Source of the DNA: Luedemannella flava
Lineage (GTDB): Bacteria; Actinomycetota; Actinomycetes; Mycobacteriales; Micromonosporaceae
Reading direction: 5' to 3'
DNA: 64,000 nt
NCBI RefSeq assembly: GCF_039528515.1
Contig: NZ_BAAALT010000003.1
Span: 205,671-269,670, forward strand
Every line of letters starts with the position of its first letter. Position 1 is the first letter of the stretch. The position numbers and the translations under genes were made by a program. Under the pieces are notes generated by a model. It saw only the letters and a list, made by a program, of their open reading frames with translations. It ran no database searches and was not told the DNA's origin. This document shows positions 40,088 through 49,054 of the stretch, piece by piece.

Positions 40088-40750
40088 GTGCGTGCTGTGC
40101 TCCTGGACGTCGGCGGCGTACTCGTGGTGCCCGACCCTAGGGCGGTCGGCGGGGTCATGGGCGGTCACGGTGGCGCGACGGATCCCGACGACCTGATCCG
40201 CGCGCACTACCGGGCGGTCCACGAGGCCGACGGCGACGACGGCGACTTCGACTGGCCCGGCTACCACACCGGGCTCGTCGTGCACAGCGGTGTGCCGGTC
40301 GGGGCGCGGGAGCTGTGCAACCAGGGGATGATCGAGCTGGTCCGGGCGATGCCGAACCTCTGGTCGTACCCGCTGCCCGGGATGGCGGCCACACTGCGCG
40401 CGCTCGCCGGCCGCTACCGGCTCGGCATCGTGTCGAACAACGACGGCACGGTCGGCCGGCTCCTCGCCGAGCAGGGCCTGTGCCAGCTGGGCGCCGGCCC
40501 GGCCGCGCCGGTGGAGGTCATCGTCGACAGTGCCCTGGCCGGCGTGGCCAAGCCCGACCCGCGCATCTTCACCCTCGCGCTCGACGTGCTCGGACTCCCG
40601 CCGGAGGAGGTCGGCTACGTGGGGGACACCCGGGCGTACGACGTGTCCGGCGCCCGGGCGGCCGGCCTGCGCCCGTTCCACCTCGACCCGTACGGGTTCT
40701 GCGTGGCGGCCGACCACGAGCATCTCGCCGACCTGGCTGACCTGCTCTAA
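40088..40750 (+). CDS. HAD-superfamily hydrolase
   Basis: 220 residues taken from GTG 40088 where the domain begins (VRAVLLDVGGVLVVPD); ATG 40040 in the same frame is possible. Motif I has the nucleophile Asp but the second Asp is Gly, as in several HAD subgroups. Motif II is GIVSNND, motif III K in VAKPDPRIF, and motif IV GYVGDTRAYD. It is probably a small-molecule phosphatase. The stop overlaps the stop of the convergent gene (40747-40750). Confidence 0.85.
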   Translation: MRAVLLDVGGVLVVPDPRAVGGVMGGHGGATDPDDLIRAHYRAVHEADGDDGDFDWPGYHTGLVVHSGVPVGARELCNQGMIELVRAMPNLWSYPLPGMAATLRALAGRYRLGIVSNNDGTVGRLLAEQGLCQLGAGPAAPVEVIVDSALAGVAKPDPRIFTLALDVLGLPPEEVGYVGDTRAYDVSGARAAGLRPFHLDPYGFCVAADHEHLADLADLL

Positions 40751-41799
40751 CTGAGCGTGTGCCGGGCGATGTAGACGAAGGCGGCCAGCAGGCCCACCAC
40801 GATCGCGATCTTCGCGATGGTGGTCAGGACCCGAAGCGCGGCGACAACGCCTCCGGCTTGCGCTGCGTGGGCGTCCGCCTGCAGCTGCTGGATCAGTCCG
40901 TCGGACTTCTGGCCGGTGACGGCACCGACGGCGGCCACCGCGAGGCCGAGCAGCACGACGGCGAAGCCGATGGACAGGTGGATTGCGACGTCCCTGGCCG
41001 CGGACACCGCCCGCGCCCCACCACCGACCGACGCGATAAACGCCTGCTTGAGTGCGTTCGTGGCCGCGTCGTCGGCGAGCACCGACCGCATGTTCAGCAG
41101 GACGACGCCGACCAGGGGAAGCAGCAGGATGCTGGGCAGGCCGGCCAGACCCCGCGCGACGGCGCGGATGCCGGCGGACGAGCTGTGCGCGTCGAACATC
41201 CGGATCAGCATGGCGAGGACGACCAGGGCGATCCCGGTGCCCAGCACGAGCTTCGAGGCGCCGGCCACGGCGTGGACCGTGGGATGGTCGAGCAGGTACG
41301 GCCCGTTGTAGGAACCGATGTAGAACTCGTTGAACGCCTGGAAGAAGTAGTCGAACCGGTGACCGTTGATGGTCACGTAGCCCTGCTTGGCGACGAGTCC
41401 CGACTTGCTGAGGTCCGGCGGGTGATAGATCGCCACGTACGCGGGGAGGTACCAGCCGGCGAGGATCAGGAGGCCGCCGACCCAGAGAAACCTGGTGCGG
41501 GCCTTCCGCCGAAGCCTGAAAAGCCGCTTGGCCGCCTTCTGTGGTTGCTCGGCCTTGTTCGCCTTGGCTTTCGCCTGGTGCTCGCGGACCATGCTGATGA
41601 TCAGGGTCGTGAGCTGCGCACCCGTGCCGACGCCGCCGGCGACGTCATCGTGGCCCGGGTGATGGGTCAGCTCGAAGCCCAACTTGGTCAGGGTCCCGGC
41701 GAGGTCCCCGGCGTCCTTGGCGACCGCTTCGCGGAGTTCGAGCTTTTCGACCTCGCTGAGCTTCTCGAAGGTCTTCCGGACCTCGTCCTCGTTGATCAA
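40747..41799 (-). CDS. Conserved membrane protein with cytosolic N-terminal helix region
   Basis: 350 residues, starting at TTG 41799 because GAGGGG lies 6 bases upstream and the homologous-looking frame begins LINEDEVRKTFEKLSEVEKL. An approximately 115-residue charged N-terminal part with a Lys/Gln-rich linker (HQAKAKANKAEQPQKAAKRL) precedes five to six membrane helices. An extracytoplasmic loop contains GYVTINGHRFDYFFQAFNEF. No family recognised. Start confidence is moderate, since the open frame extends to 41907. Confidence 0.65.
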   Translation of the reverse strand: MINEDEVRKTFEKLSEVEKLELREAVAKDAGDLAGTLTKLGFELTHHPGHDDVAGGVGTGAQLTTLIISMVREHQAKAKANKAEQPQKAAKRLFRLRRKARTRFLWVGGLLILAGWYLPAYVAIYHPPDLSKSGLVAKQGYVTINGHRFDYFFQAFNEFYIGSYNGPYLLDHPTVHAVAGASKLVLGTGIALVVLAMLIRMFDAHSSSAGIRAVARGLAGLPSILLLPLVGVVLLNMRSVLADDAATNALKQAFIASVGGGARAVSAARDVAIHLSIGFAVVLLGLAVAAVGAVTGQKSDGLIQQLQADAHAAQAGGVVAALRVLTTIAKIAIVVGLLAAFVYIARHTLS

Positions 41800-41931
41800 T
41801 GGAATCCCCTCAGCGACGTCGAACGCGCGTGGATCCACAGTAGAGACACGCGCTGATGCGGCACATTGACCGTCTGCGTGGCTCGTCCGACCGGACGGTC
41901 GGCGCAACGCGCCTGACGGTGTGCCGACCGG

Positions 41932-42777
41932 TCAGTCCGTCGCGAGCGCCTCGGCGATCATGCGGTGGCCCTGGGCCTCGAAGGTCCCGTCGCCGACCCG
42001 GTAGGCCCAGGTCGTGGTGCCGATGGCATCGCGGACGCGGTGGCGTCGCCACGCCCCGGCCTCGCGCGGATCGCAGCCGTACCCGTCGAGGAACGCCGCC
42101 TCGAGGTCGGGGCGGCCCCGGAACTCCTGGACGGCCAGCCGGCCGAGGTCCGTCAACGCGGGCCGCAGCGCGACCCGGCCGAAGTCGATGACGCTCACCA
42201 CGTCGTCGTGGACGAGCCAGTTGCGCGGCTGCCAGTCCCCGTGCGTGGGCACGAGCGTCACCGCCGGCGTCGGCCAGGCGAGGATCTCGGCGCGTAGCCG
42301 CGTCACGACCGCGTCGGCGATCCGGTGGGGCTCGTCGAGCAGGGCCAGCGACTTGTCGTTCTCGCGCTGCTCGTACCCGTCGTCGGTGCTGGCGGCCTGG
42401 GCGTGGAACGCCGCCAGCAGCTCACCGGCCTGCCGGTAGGTGGCCGGGGCATCAACGTGGCCGGTGTTGAGCACCAACTCGCCGGGTAGGTACCGGGTCA
42501 CCAGGAGTTTCGCCGCCACGTCGCCGTGCACCAGGGCCGGCGCGCGCCCCAGGCCGGTCCACGGCTCCAGCCACGTGAGATGGGCGTGCAGTTCGCGTTC
42601 GATGTGCCGGTCGGTGTCGCCGCCGGCCTTGACGATGAAGCGGTCCCCGGAGTGCGTCACCTCGAGGACGGTGGTCGCGACCAGACCCCAGCTGTGGTCG
42701 CGCACGGGTGTCGCATCCGGCAGCCACTGTTCCAACAACGCCCGCTGCGCCGGCGAAAGGAGATCGAGGCCGGACAT
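41932..42777 (-). CDS. APH-type phosphotransferase (aminoglycoside/choline kinase fold)
   Basis: 281 residues from ATG 42777 (GTG 42780 directly before). The kinase fold shows the nucleotide Lys in RFIVKAGGD, the catalytic loop PTHGDWQPRNWLV (HGDxxxxN) and the metal-binding Asp in SVIDFGR. The substrate could be an antibiotic or a metabolite such as a sugar or amine; the sequence does not decide. A 5' fragment of a related gene remains at 43429-43485. Confidence 0.85.
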   Translation of the reverse strand: MSGLDLLSPAQRALLEQWLPDATPVRDHSWGLVATTVLEVTHSGDRFIVKAGGDTDRHIERELHAHLTWLEPWTGLGRAPALVHGDVAAKLLVTRYLPGELVLNTGHVDAPATYRQAGELLAAFHAQAASTDDGYEQRENDKSLALLDEPHRIADAVVTRLRAEILAWPTPAVTLVPTHGDWQPRNWLVHDDVVSVIDFGRVALRPALTDLGRLAVQEFRGRPDLEAAFLDGYGCDPREAGAWRRHRVRDAIGTTTWAYRVGDGTFEAQGHRMIAEALATD

Positions 42778-42878
42778 CACAGACCGATCGTAGACTTTGT
42801 GATCAGGGACGGCCGTTGACCGGGGTCGCGCATCCGGGACCGCGAACCTACGCTCTCCCCGGGAAGATCGAATTTGGG

Positions 42879-43373
42879 GTGTGCGTGGGTCGGGTTGGTG
42901 TTGTCAGCCGCGCTGTCGCGTTGGCCGCGCTGGGGTTGTGGGTTGGCGGCTGTGGCCGTTTGGGCGAGGCCATCGCGGGGGATCGCTCGGGCCGTAACTG
43001 CCACCCGGACCAGGAGATGGTCGCCGCACTGCGGCAGGAGCCGGTGATGGTCCAGGCGCCACCCGGCGCTGCGCTCGCGCCGGCGACCGAGACCGTCAGC
43101 TGCGGTTGGGAGAGTTCGGAGCCGCCCAACCTGGGAATGCTCGACCGCGAGATGACCGGAGCCGGTGGCGCCGACGACGTCTCGCGTTTCTACGCAGACC
43201 TCGCCCGTTCCAGCGGCTGGCAGGCCTACGGCCCGGGCAGCCATGTCTACGCCGCCTCGAAGCCGGACGGGACCAACTGCACGTGGCTCCTTCAGGTGCT
43301 CGGCACTGCCGACGGGACCTACCACGTGCGGATCACGTACACGCCCCGGGACCTCCGGCCCACCTGCCTCTGA
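42879..43373 (+). CDS. Secreted lipoprotein of unknown function
   Basis: 164 residues from GTG 42879. A signal peptide (SRAVALAALGLWVGGC) ends in lipobox VGGC. The mature part has three further Cys (NCHPDQ, VSCGWESS, TNCTWLL) and one at the end (PTCL), so two disulphides are possible. No family recognised. It is transcribed away from the APH kinase gene; the 100-base gap should hold both promoters. Confidence 0.7.
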   Translation: MCVGRVGVVSRAVALAALGLWVGGCGRLGEAIAGDRSGRNCHPDQEMVAALRQEPVMVQAPPGAALAPATETVSCGWESSEPPNLGMLDREMTGAGGADDVSRFYADLARSSGWQAYGPGSHVYAASKPDGTNCTWLLQVLGTADGTYHVRITYTPRDLRPTCL

Positions 43374-43377
43374 CTCC

Positions 43378-43423
43378 GGCTGTGGCGAACAAGGGTCGCC
43401 ATCTGGTCCGAAATCGCCACAAC
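43378..43423. repeat. Palindromic repeat element, instance 1
   Basis: GGCTGTGGCGAA, then GGGTCGC and GGTCCG, and finally TCGCCACAAC. The outer arms TGTGGCGA/TCGCCACA form an 8-bp stem. It aligns over 46 bases with 46788-46833. It lies 5 bases after the lipoprotein stop and may end that transcript. Confidence 0.7.
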
Positions 43424-43428
43424 GGAGG

Positions 43429-43485
43429 GCTGAACGCATCCAACAACGCCCGTTGCCACGGCGAGAGGTTGGGGCCGGGCGTCAC
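43429..43485 (-). pseudogene. 5' remnant of an APH-type phosphotransferase gene
   Basis: Nineteen codons from GTG 43485 read VTPGPNLSPWQRALLDAFS, parallel to SGLDLLSPAQRALLEQW at the start of the APH gene at 41932-42777, and the flanking DNA (GTCACAGGACGATCGT versus ATCACAGACCGATCGT) is also alike. Homology stops at the palindromic repeat, so a diverged duplicate of the APH gene was cut off there. Confidence 0.6.
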
Positions 43486-43627
43486 AGGACGATCGTGGAC
43501 ACGACCAGTTGATCGGCACGCGTGCTCATCCGAACGGTGTGTGACCGTGGCTGAGCGTCACTTTTCGCTAGGCTGCCGTGTGCCGAGAGCTACCGAGTCG
43601 GCCTGGTAGGTAGGACGGAGGCGCGAC

Positions 43628-44875
43628 GTGACGTCACCACAACAATGGACAGGCATACACACGCGGGCGTTGCGTGAGGCTCATCTGATGTCCGTGCGCG
43701 ACTTTGCGAACTTGCTGAACGTGTCGGCCTCGTCCGTGTCCGCTTGGGAAGCTGACGCCGGCATGGCGCGGCTGCGGCCGTCCACACAGCGACTGCTGGA
43801 CGGTGCGCTGGCGTCGGCCGGCCCCGCAGTACGGAAGCGATTCGCAACAGCGATGGTGCAGGATCCCGTCGATGACGGTAGTCAAGGCGTAACGTCGGAT
43901 GACATGCGCCGGCGAACTGTCGTGACCATGCCGCTGGCAGCGGCCCTCGCCAGCCTCGGCCCGGTCGGTGACTCATCTCATCGTGCCGGTCGGGTTGGTG
44001 CGAAAGACGCTGAGCGACTTGATCACGCCGTCATGCAGATCCGTAGGCTCGGCCATCAACACGGCGGCGAGAACCTATGGGCGGCGGCCGCCCGGATCGC
44101 GCACAACGGCTACTACCTGCTGGAGCACTCCTCGTACTCTGACCGGGTCGCCTACCAGTTGCTCACCGCGACGAGCCGCGCCCACATGTGCGCCGGCTGG
44201 CTGGCGTTCGACAGCGGCGCGCACGATGCCGCGCGCTCCCATTACAACGAGGCGCTCACGCTTGCCCGCCAGTCGGCCGACGCGAGTTCCCAGGTGCACG
44301 CGCTCGTCAATTTGGCATTTCTGAGCACGTTTCTGGGAATGCCACGTCAGTCGCTCAGATACGCCGACGCAGCGGAGGGCATCGCTGGTGGAAGGACAGC
44401 GGTAGTGCCGCGAATTCGGCAGGCCACCGCGTATGCATTGGCCGGCGAGCGCACCGCGTCCCACAAAGCCATCACTAAGGCGCGGGCGAGTCTCGAGGCC
44501 GTGAAGGAGGAGGCCGCCGATTGGTACTCCTTCGTGGACCACGCGGAACTGGACGGCATCGAAGGAACAGTCGCGCTGCTGCTCGGCGACCCGCGACGTG
44601 CGGAAAGACTCCTCCTGCAGGCGATCGCGAAGTACGGCGACAGCTTCGCGCGTAACCGCGCGCTCTACCGGGTGCGGCTTGCCAAGGCGCGCCTCGACCT
44701 TGGCGAGGTCGAGGGTGCGGCGATCTCGGCAGGCAAAGCACTCGACGACCTGAGCAGCGCCGTTGCGAGTCACGTGATCCGGGCTGAGCTGTCAACCGTT
44801 GCCCGGCGGCTTGGCATGTTCTCGGGCGTTCCGGGAGTTGATCTCTTTATGGGTCGCCACGCGGACATCAACTGA
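43628..44875 (+). CDS. XRE-family regulator with TPR-like C-terminal region
   Basis: 415 residues from GTG behind GGAGG. An N-terminal HTH (MSVRDFANLLNVSASSVSAW) is followed by a 300-residue helical region with TPR-like pairs (AARSHYNEALTLARQSADAS, ALLLGDPRRAERLLLQAIAK). Such XRE-TPR proteins are common in streptomycetes and relatives as peptide- or protein-sensing regulators. The GNAT gene follows 11 bases later and is probably co-transcribed. Codon bias is weaker than in neighbouring genes, which hints at acquired DNA. Confidence 0.85.
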   Translation: MTSPQQWTGIHTRALREAHLMSVRDFANLLNVSASSVSAWEADAGMARLRPSTQRLLDGALASAGPAVRKRFATAMVQDPVDDGSQGVTSDDMRRRTVVTMPLAAALASLGPVGDSSHRAGRVGAKDAERLDHAVMQIRRLGHQHGGENLWAAAARIAHNGYYLLEHSSYSDRVAYQLLTATSRAHMCAGWLAFDSGAHDAARSHYNEALTLARQSADASSQVHALVNLAFLSTFLGMPRQSLRYADAAEGIAGGRTAVVPRIRQATAYALAGERTASHKAITKARASLEAVKEEAADWYSFVDHAELDGIEGTVALLLGDPRRAERLLLQAIAKYGDSFARNRALYRVRLAKARLDLGEVEGAAISAGKALDDLSSAVASHVIRAELSTVARRLGMFSGVPGVDLFMGRHADIN

Positions 44876-44886
44876 TACGAGGGCTC

Positions 44887-45441
44887 GTGACTGCAATCCA
44901 GATCCGACAGCTTGATGCGCAAGGGTTGTACGCCCATCGGGATGAGTTGATCGAGGTCTACCGGGACGCATACGCCGACAAGATTGAGAATCAGTTTTTC
45001 GCGGAGGGGCGTTTCTGGGAGCGCCTCGAAGCCTATGCCCAGCGGCCCGGTTTCGGTCTGGTCATGGCATACGACGCGGGCGACGATCTGGTCGGCTATG
45101 CGCTTGGCTATCCGTTGCCCGCAGACTCCCGTTGGTGGCACGGCTTGTTGGCCGATCTGGATCAGGAGCTGATCGCGGAGGACGGCACGCGTACCTTTGC
45201 GTTGAACTACATCATGGTTCGGCGGGACTTCCGTCGGCGGGGAGTCGCCCGTGAGCTGCACAATGCCCTTAAGCGATCCCGCCCAGAGCGCCGAATGACC
45301 CTTCTTGTTCTGCCCGACAACGTCGCGGCTGTCTTAGCGTATCGGGCATGGGGATGGCAAAGAATCGGCGAGCTTCAGCCGTTCCGAGACGGGCCGACCT
45401 ACGACGCGATGATTTTGGATCTCGGGGGAGTCGGAACATAA
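44887..45441 (+). CDS. GNAT-family N-acetyltransferase
   Basis: 184 residues from GTG. The acetyl-CoA-binding motif A is NYIMVRRDFRRRGVARELH (R-x-x-G-x-A form), followed by motif B in LAYRAWGWQRIGELQPF. The substrate is unknown. The gene follows the XRE regulator so closely that the pair is likely one unit, an arrangement often seen for regulator-effector pairs in actinobacteria. Confidence 0.88.
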   Translation: MTAIQIRQLDAQGLYAHRDELIEVYRDAYADKIENQFFAEGRFWERLEAYAQRPGFGLVMAYDAGDDLVGYALGYPLPADSRWWHGLLADLDQELIAEDGTRTFALNYIMVRRDFRRRGVARELHNALKRSRPERRMTLLVLPDNVAAVLAYRAWGWQRIGELQPFRDGPTYDAMILDLGGVGT

Positions 45442-45515
45442 CCGGAACACCGCTGGATTGCTACCGACCGTAGCGGAATCGACGCTGGCGATACACGCCT
45501 AGACGGAGGTTCCAG

Positions 45516-45683
45516 ATGTCCGTGTTCAATGTTGTGGGCTATGTGTGCGTCGGGTTGATCGGCTGGCTTGCGGGAATGTTGACCTTCAAGCGGTCGAGTC
45601 GCTGGTGTCCCGTGCACGGCGTCACGTTGCGGTGCGACGTATGCGCGGGCAGACAACCGGTCGCAGGTCACCCGAGGGTGTAA
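45516..45683 (+). CDS. Small membrane protein with Cys-rich tail
   Basis: 55 residues, ATG six bases after GGAGG, not reported by length-filtered gene calling. One membrane helix (VVGYVCVGLIGWLAGMLTF) is followed by a cytosolic tail with CPVH and CDVC spaced like a small zinc site. Function unknown. It precedes another small Cys-rich protein by 3 bases, so the two form an operon. Confidence 0.6.
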   Translation: MSVFNVVGYVCVGLIGWLAGMLTFKRSSRWCPVHGVTLRCDVCAGRQPVAGHPRV

Positions 45684-45686
45684 CGC

Positions 45687-46001
45687 GTGGTCCGCATGGA
45701 ACCCGGCACGCCCGCGAGCGATCAGTACTACCTCAGCGGGCTGCTGCGCTGCTGCGACGAGGTGATGTGGTCGGTCAGCCGGGGAATGGATCGCCGCTAC
45801 CGGTGCGCGGTGTGCGGGCAGGGCGTCGACGCGCTGGCGGCCGAGGTGGAGGTGTGGGAGCGCGCGCACCTGCGGCGGCCCTCACTGGGCACCCCCCACA
45901 CGCCCTACCACCAGCGTGGGGCCGCACTGCGGCGGGCGTTGTCCCGCGTGGACGTCGTGCGTTCCGGCAATGGTGTTCGCTTCGTGATCAGGGACGGGTG
46001 A
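45687..46001 (+). CDS. Small zinc-ribbon-like protein
   Basis: 104 residues from GTG (ATG 45696 is possible). The segment QYYLSGLLRCCDEVMWSVSR followed by YRCAVCGQ looks like the zinc-ribbon that follows the catalytic domain of large serine recombinases, but no recombinase domain is present; it may be a free-standing relative or a fragment. Its last 14 bases overlap the convergent methyltransferase gene. Confidence 0.6.
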   Translation: MVRMEPGTPASDQYYLSGLLRCCDEVMWSVSRGMDRRYRCAVCGQGVDALAAEVEVWERAHLRRPSLGTPHTPYHQRGAALRRALSRVDVVRSGNGVRFVIRDG

Positions 46002-46767
46002 CGGGTGGACGGCGGGCGAACCAGACCTCCTCGGCTGGCCAGCGTCGGACCCACTCGTCGGGGAGCTCGGGAAAGTCGTCGTTCGTCGCGTCCGGCGGGA
46101 CCTGTACCTCGATGAGGTTCTCGACCACCAGGCCGCAGTCGCCCATGAGCCGGATCCACTCGCCGTGTGGCAGCGTGAACAGGTGGTACTCCTCGCCGGA
46201 CGTGCCGCGCCGGACGATCCGGTGCAGTCCGAACAGGTCGCGCAGCAGGCGATCGGTCGCCGGCCCCTGTTCGGGCACGCACATGCGGGCCAGCGTGGAC
46301 TGGGCCATGAACACCAGCCGGCCGCCGGGACGCAGGAGCCGGGCCGCCTCGGGGAGCCACCGGTACGGGTCGCACCAGACGGACGCGCCGTACTCACTGA
46401 TCACCAGGTCGGCGCTCCCGTCCGCGAGCGGCACCCGCTCGGCGTCGGCCAGCAGCAGGGGGAACCGCACGCCGAACTCGTCCTGCAGCCGGTGTGCGGT
46501 GGCCAGTTGCCGGGCGGACACGTCGACCCCGATCGGCCGGGCACCGCGGCCGGCCAACCACGCCGACACGTACCCGCTGCCGCAGCCGAGCTCCACGGCC
46601 GCCTGGCCGGCCACGTCGGCGGGCAGGACGGCCAGCTGCGACTGCGGGATACGCCACATGCCCCAGTACGGCTCGAAGGCCGCCCACCGGGCGTGCGCGA
46701 ACTGGTCGAACCACGCCGACACATGCCCGTCCCACTGCCGCCGCGTCCGGGATACGTGAGAGCCCAT
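45988..46767 (-). CDS. Class I SAM-dependent methyltransferase
   Basis: 259 residues. Motif I is AAVELGCGSGYVSAWLAGRG, motif II region GVDVSARQLATAHRLQ, a DAERVPLADGSADLVISEYG motif III area, and LLRPGGRLVFMAQS for motif post-III, the plan of ubiquinone/menaquinone-type small-molecule methyltransferases. The substrate is unknown. It stands alone between two convergent or tandem neighbours. Confidence 0.85.
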   Translation of the reverse strand: MGSHVSRTRRQWDGHVSAWFDQFAHARWAAFEPYWGMWRIPQSQLAVLPADVAGQAAVELGCGSGYVSAWLAGRGARPIGVDVSARQLATAHRLQDEFGVRFPLLLADAERVPLADGSADLVISEYGASVWCDPYRWLPEAARLLRPGGRLVFMAQSTLARMCVPEQGPATDRLLRDLFGLHRIVRRGTSGEEYHLFTLPHGEWIRLMGDCGLVVENLIEVQVPPDATNDDFPELPDEWVRRWPAEEVWFARRPPVTRP

Positions 46768-46787
46768 CCGCCCATGTTAGAAACCGC

Positions 46788-46833
46788 GGCTGTGGCGAAT
46801 ACGGGTCGCTATGCGGTCCGTATTCGCCACAAC
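46788..46833 (-). repeat. Palindromic repeat element, instance 2 (probable cellulase terminator)
   Basis: TGTGGCGAATACGG and CCGTATTCGCCACA form a perfect 14-bp stem around a 13-base loop. It lies 14 bases after the stop of the cellulase gene and aligns with instance 1 at 43378. The compensating changes in the stem between the two copies argue that the fold is selected. Confidence 0.7.
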
Positions 46834-46847
46834 CCCACGCGCGGCGG

Positions 46848-48977
46848 TTAGGTCAGCGAGCCGGTCACCGTCGAGCCGGACTTCGTGACGAAGTACGTCA
46901 GCTTGGTGCCGCTCCAGAAGTGGAACGTGAGCTGCACCTTGGAGCCGTCGTTGACCTCGGCGAAGAACTCCGGTTTGAGAGTGATGGTGCTCGCCGAGTT
47001 GTTGGGCGTGAACGTGTAGTCGAACTCCTTGAACGACGTCCAGTTCTGCGGGCCGGCGTTGCCCCCGGATACGTAGACCGCCTCCATGGTGGCGAGCTGG
47101 TCACCGCGGAACTGGGTCGGGATCGCGAAGGAGCCCGTCGTCCCGGTGGCCGCCGACAGGATGGGCGGGTCGTACGTCCTGATGTCGATGCGCCACGGGA
47201 CGCCGGCCGAGAAGCGGGCCGAGAGGGTGGCGTTGATCCCGTACGCGCGCGAGCCGACGAGGCGGGTGACCGCCGACTGGGTCAGGGTGAGCGTGCTGCC
47301 CGAGACCGTGTAGTCGGTGCCGTTGACCAGGTCGGTCGAGCCCTGACGTAGCCCCAGGAACGACAAACCGTTCAGGTTCAGGGTCAGCGTCTTGGCCGTG
47401 ATCGCGTTGGTCCTCGACACGTAGACCTGGTCGGAGGAGGTGCTGCCCGAACGGGTCGTCCAGCTCGACTTGATCTGGCCGATCAGCTCCGGGTCGCTCC
47501 ACACGAAGCTGGTACGCCCGAAGTGCTGTCCGTTGTCCCAGAGCATCGTGGTGAGTTTGCGCTGCCTGGCGTAGTAGCCGAAGTACTCGAAGAACTTCAG
47601 CTTCTCGCCCTGCTCGATGGTGCCGGTGTTGCGGTCGAAGCCGAGCAGGCCGTACTCACCGATGATCACCGGGATGTTCTTCGCGACGAACGTGTTGTAC
47701 ACCCGGTCGAAGGCGCCCGTGAGGTCCGCCTGCGTGGTGGCGTCGAACGTCGTGGTGCCGGCGATGTTCACGCTGAACGGCCAGTACCCGTAGTAGTGCA
47801 CGGTCGCGATGAGGTTCGGGTCGTTCATCGCGGTGAACGTGCCGGCCAGCGCGTCGAGGTGGACCTGGTCGGCCGAGGTGTGCAGGGTCGGCAGCACCAG
47901 CAGGCGGCTGGCGTTGTTGCCGCCCGAGTTGCGCACGATCGTGCGGAACGACGTGTTGAGCTGGTTGAGCAGCGTGTTGCCCTGCGTGTTGTCGTTGCCG
48001 GCGAACTGCGGCTCGTTGACGCTCTCGAAGACGAGCTTCGACGACGAGTCACGGAAGGCGGCCGCGAGCTGTGTCCAGATCGCGTTGTACTTCGTGATCA
48101 CCGTGCTGTCCGACGGCATGTTCGACATCCACTCCCACGAGTCGTGGTGGATGTTGAGCATCACGTAGAAGCCGTCGGCGAGCGCCCAGTTGACGACCTC
48201 CTTGACCCGGTTGAGGTAGGCCGACTCGATCGTGTAGTTCGGCGCCCCACCCAGGTGGTGGCCCCACGTCACCGGAATGCGGATGCTGTTGAAGCCCTGC
48301 GCCCGCACGTTGTCGAGCAGCGCGGCCGTGATCGTCGGGTTGCCCCACGACGTCTCGTCCGAGCCGGTCGCGTCGAGCGAGTTGCCGAGGTTCCAGCCGG
48401 GCTGCATCGCGGCCACGGCCGCCATGGCGTTGCCCGCCGGCGGGGGCGAGCTGGGCGTCCGCGTGGTGGGCGCGGCGCTCGTGGGGGTGCGGCTGGTGGG
48501 CGCGGCGCTTGTCGTGGTCGGGGCCGCGGTCGTCGCGCTCACGCTGCCGGTGCAGGTCGTTCCATTGAGTACGAACGACGTCGGCGTGGTGTTCGAGCCG
48601 GCCCACGACCCGTTGAAGCCGAACGAGACGGTGGCGTTGGTGGCGATCGACCCGTTGTAGCTGACGTTCCTGGCGGTGACCTGGGCGCCCGACTGTGTGA
48701 CGGCCGCGTTCCACGCCTGCGTCACGGTCTGCCCGGACGGGAAGTTCCAGACCAGCGTCCAGCCGTTGATCGCGTCGCCGAGGTTGGTCACGTTCACGTT
48801 GGCGGTGAACCCGCCGGGCCATTGGCTCGGCGCCGAGTAGGTCACCTTGCAGCCCGCCGCCGCGGAGGCGTTCGCGGCCGCGACGATGCCGAGGCCCGCG
48901 ACCAGCGTGGCAGCCGCGCCCGCGATGAGTCCGGACCGCAGTCGGCGATTGTTGCGAAGCATGTCCTGCAAGCTCAT
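46848..48977 (-). CDS. Secreted cellulase: CBM2 - GH5 - Ig-like X2 - CBM46-like
   Basis: 709 residues with AAGGAG before the ATG. Signal peptide (LIAGAAATLVAGLGIVAAAN), then CBM2 (CKVTYSAPSQWPGGFTANV to TTCTGS), a Thr/Pro linker at about 150-185, a GH5 barrel with acid/base Glu in FESVNEPQF and nucleophile Glu in PVIIGEYGLLG, an X2-type Ig domain (DLVNGTDYTVSGSTLTLTQ) and a C-terminal domain like CBM46 (WTSFKEFDYTFTPNNSASTI). This GH5_4-type layout degrades cellulose or xyloglucan outside the cell. Confidence 0.92.
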   Translation of the reverse strand: MSLQDMLRNNRRLRSGLIAGAAATLVAGLGIVAAANASAAAGCKVTYSAPSQWPGGFTANVNVTNLGDAINGWTLVWNFPSGQTVTQAWNAAVTQSGAQVTARNVSYNGSIATNATVSFGFNGSWAGSNTTPTSFVLNGTTCTGSVSATTAAPTTTSAAPTSRTPTSAAPTTRTPSSPPPAGNAMAAVAAMQPGWNLGNSLDATGSDETSWGNPTITAALLDNVRAQGFNSIRIPVTWGHHLGGAPNYTIESAYLNRVKEVVNWALADGFYVMLNIHHDSWEWMSNMPSDSTVITKYNAIWTQLAAAFRDSSSKLVFESVNEPQFAGNDNTQGNTLLNQLNTSFRTIVRNSGGNNASRLLVLPTLHTSADQVHLDALAGTFTAMNDPNLIATVHYYGYWPFSVNIAGTTTFDATTQADLTGAFDRVYNTFVAKNIPVIIGEYGLLGFDRNTGTIEQGEKLKFFEYFGYYARQRKLTTMLWDNGQHFGRTSFVWSDPELIGQIKSSWTTRSGSTSSDQVYVSRTNAITAKTLTLNLNGLSFLGLRQGSTDLVNGTDYTVSGSTLTLTQSAVTRLVGSRAYGINATLSARFSAGVPWRIDIRTYDPPILSAATGTTGSFAIPTQFRGDQLATMEAVYVSGGNAGPQNWTSFKEFDYTFTPNNSASTITLKPEFFAEVNDGSKVQLTFHFWSGTKLTYFVTKSGSTVTGSLT

Positions 48978-49054
48978 GGTGCTCCTTGCGGTGGAAGGGA
49001 TTGGCTCAAGGTGACGAGGACATGGGAAAGCGTCACCGAGTCGGTCCGCCGCGG

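Noticed and set aside
42798..42820. Recurring TTTGTGATCAGGGACGG-like strings near 42798, 45982 and 49078
   Set aside because: Similarity is short and one copy is in coding sequence; it may be chance or part of a larger repeat that cannot be judged from three sites.
48978..49054. CebR-type operator (TGGGAGCGCTCCCA) before the cellulase gene
   Set aside because: Only a weak TGGGAAAGCG half-match is present, without the second half.
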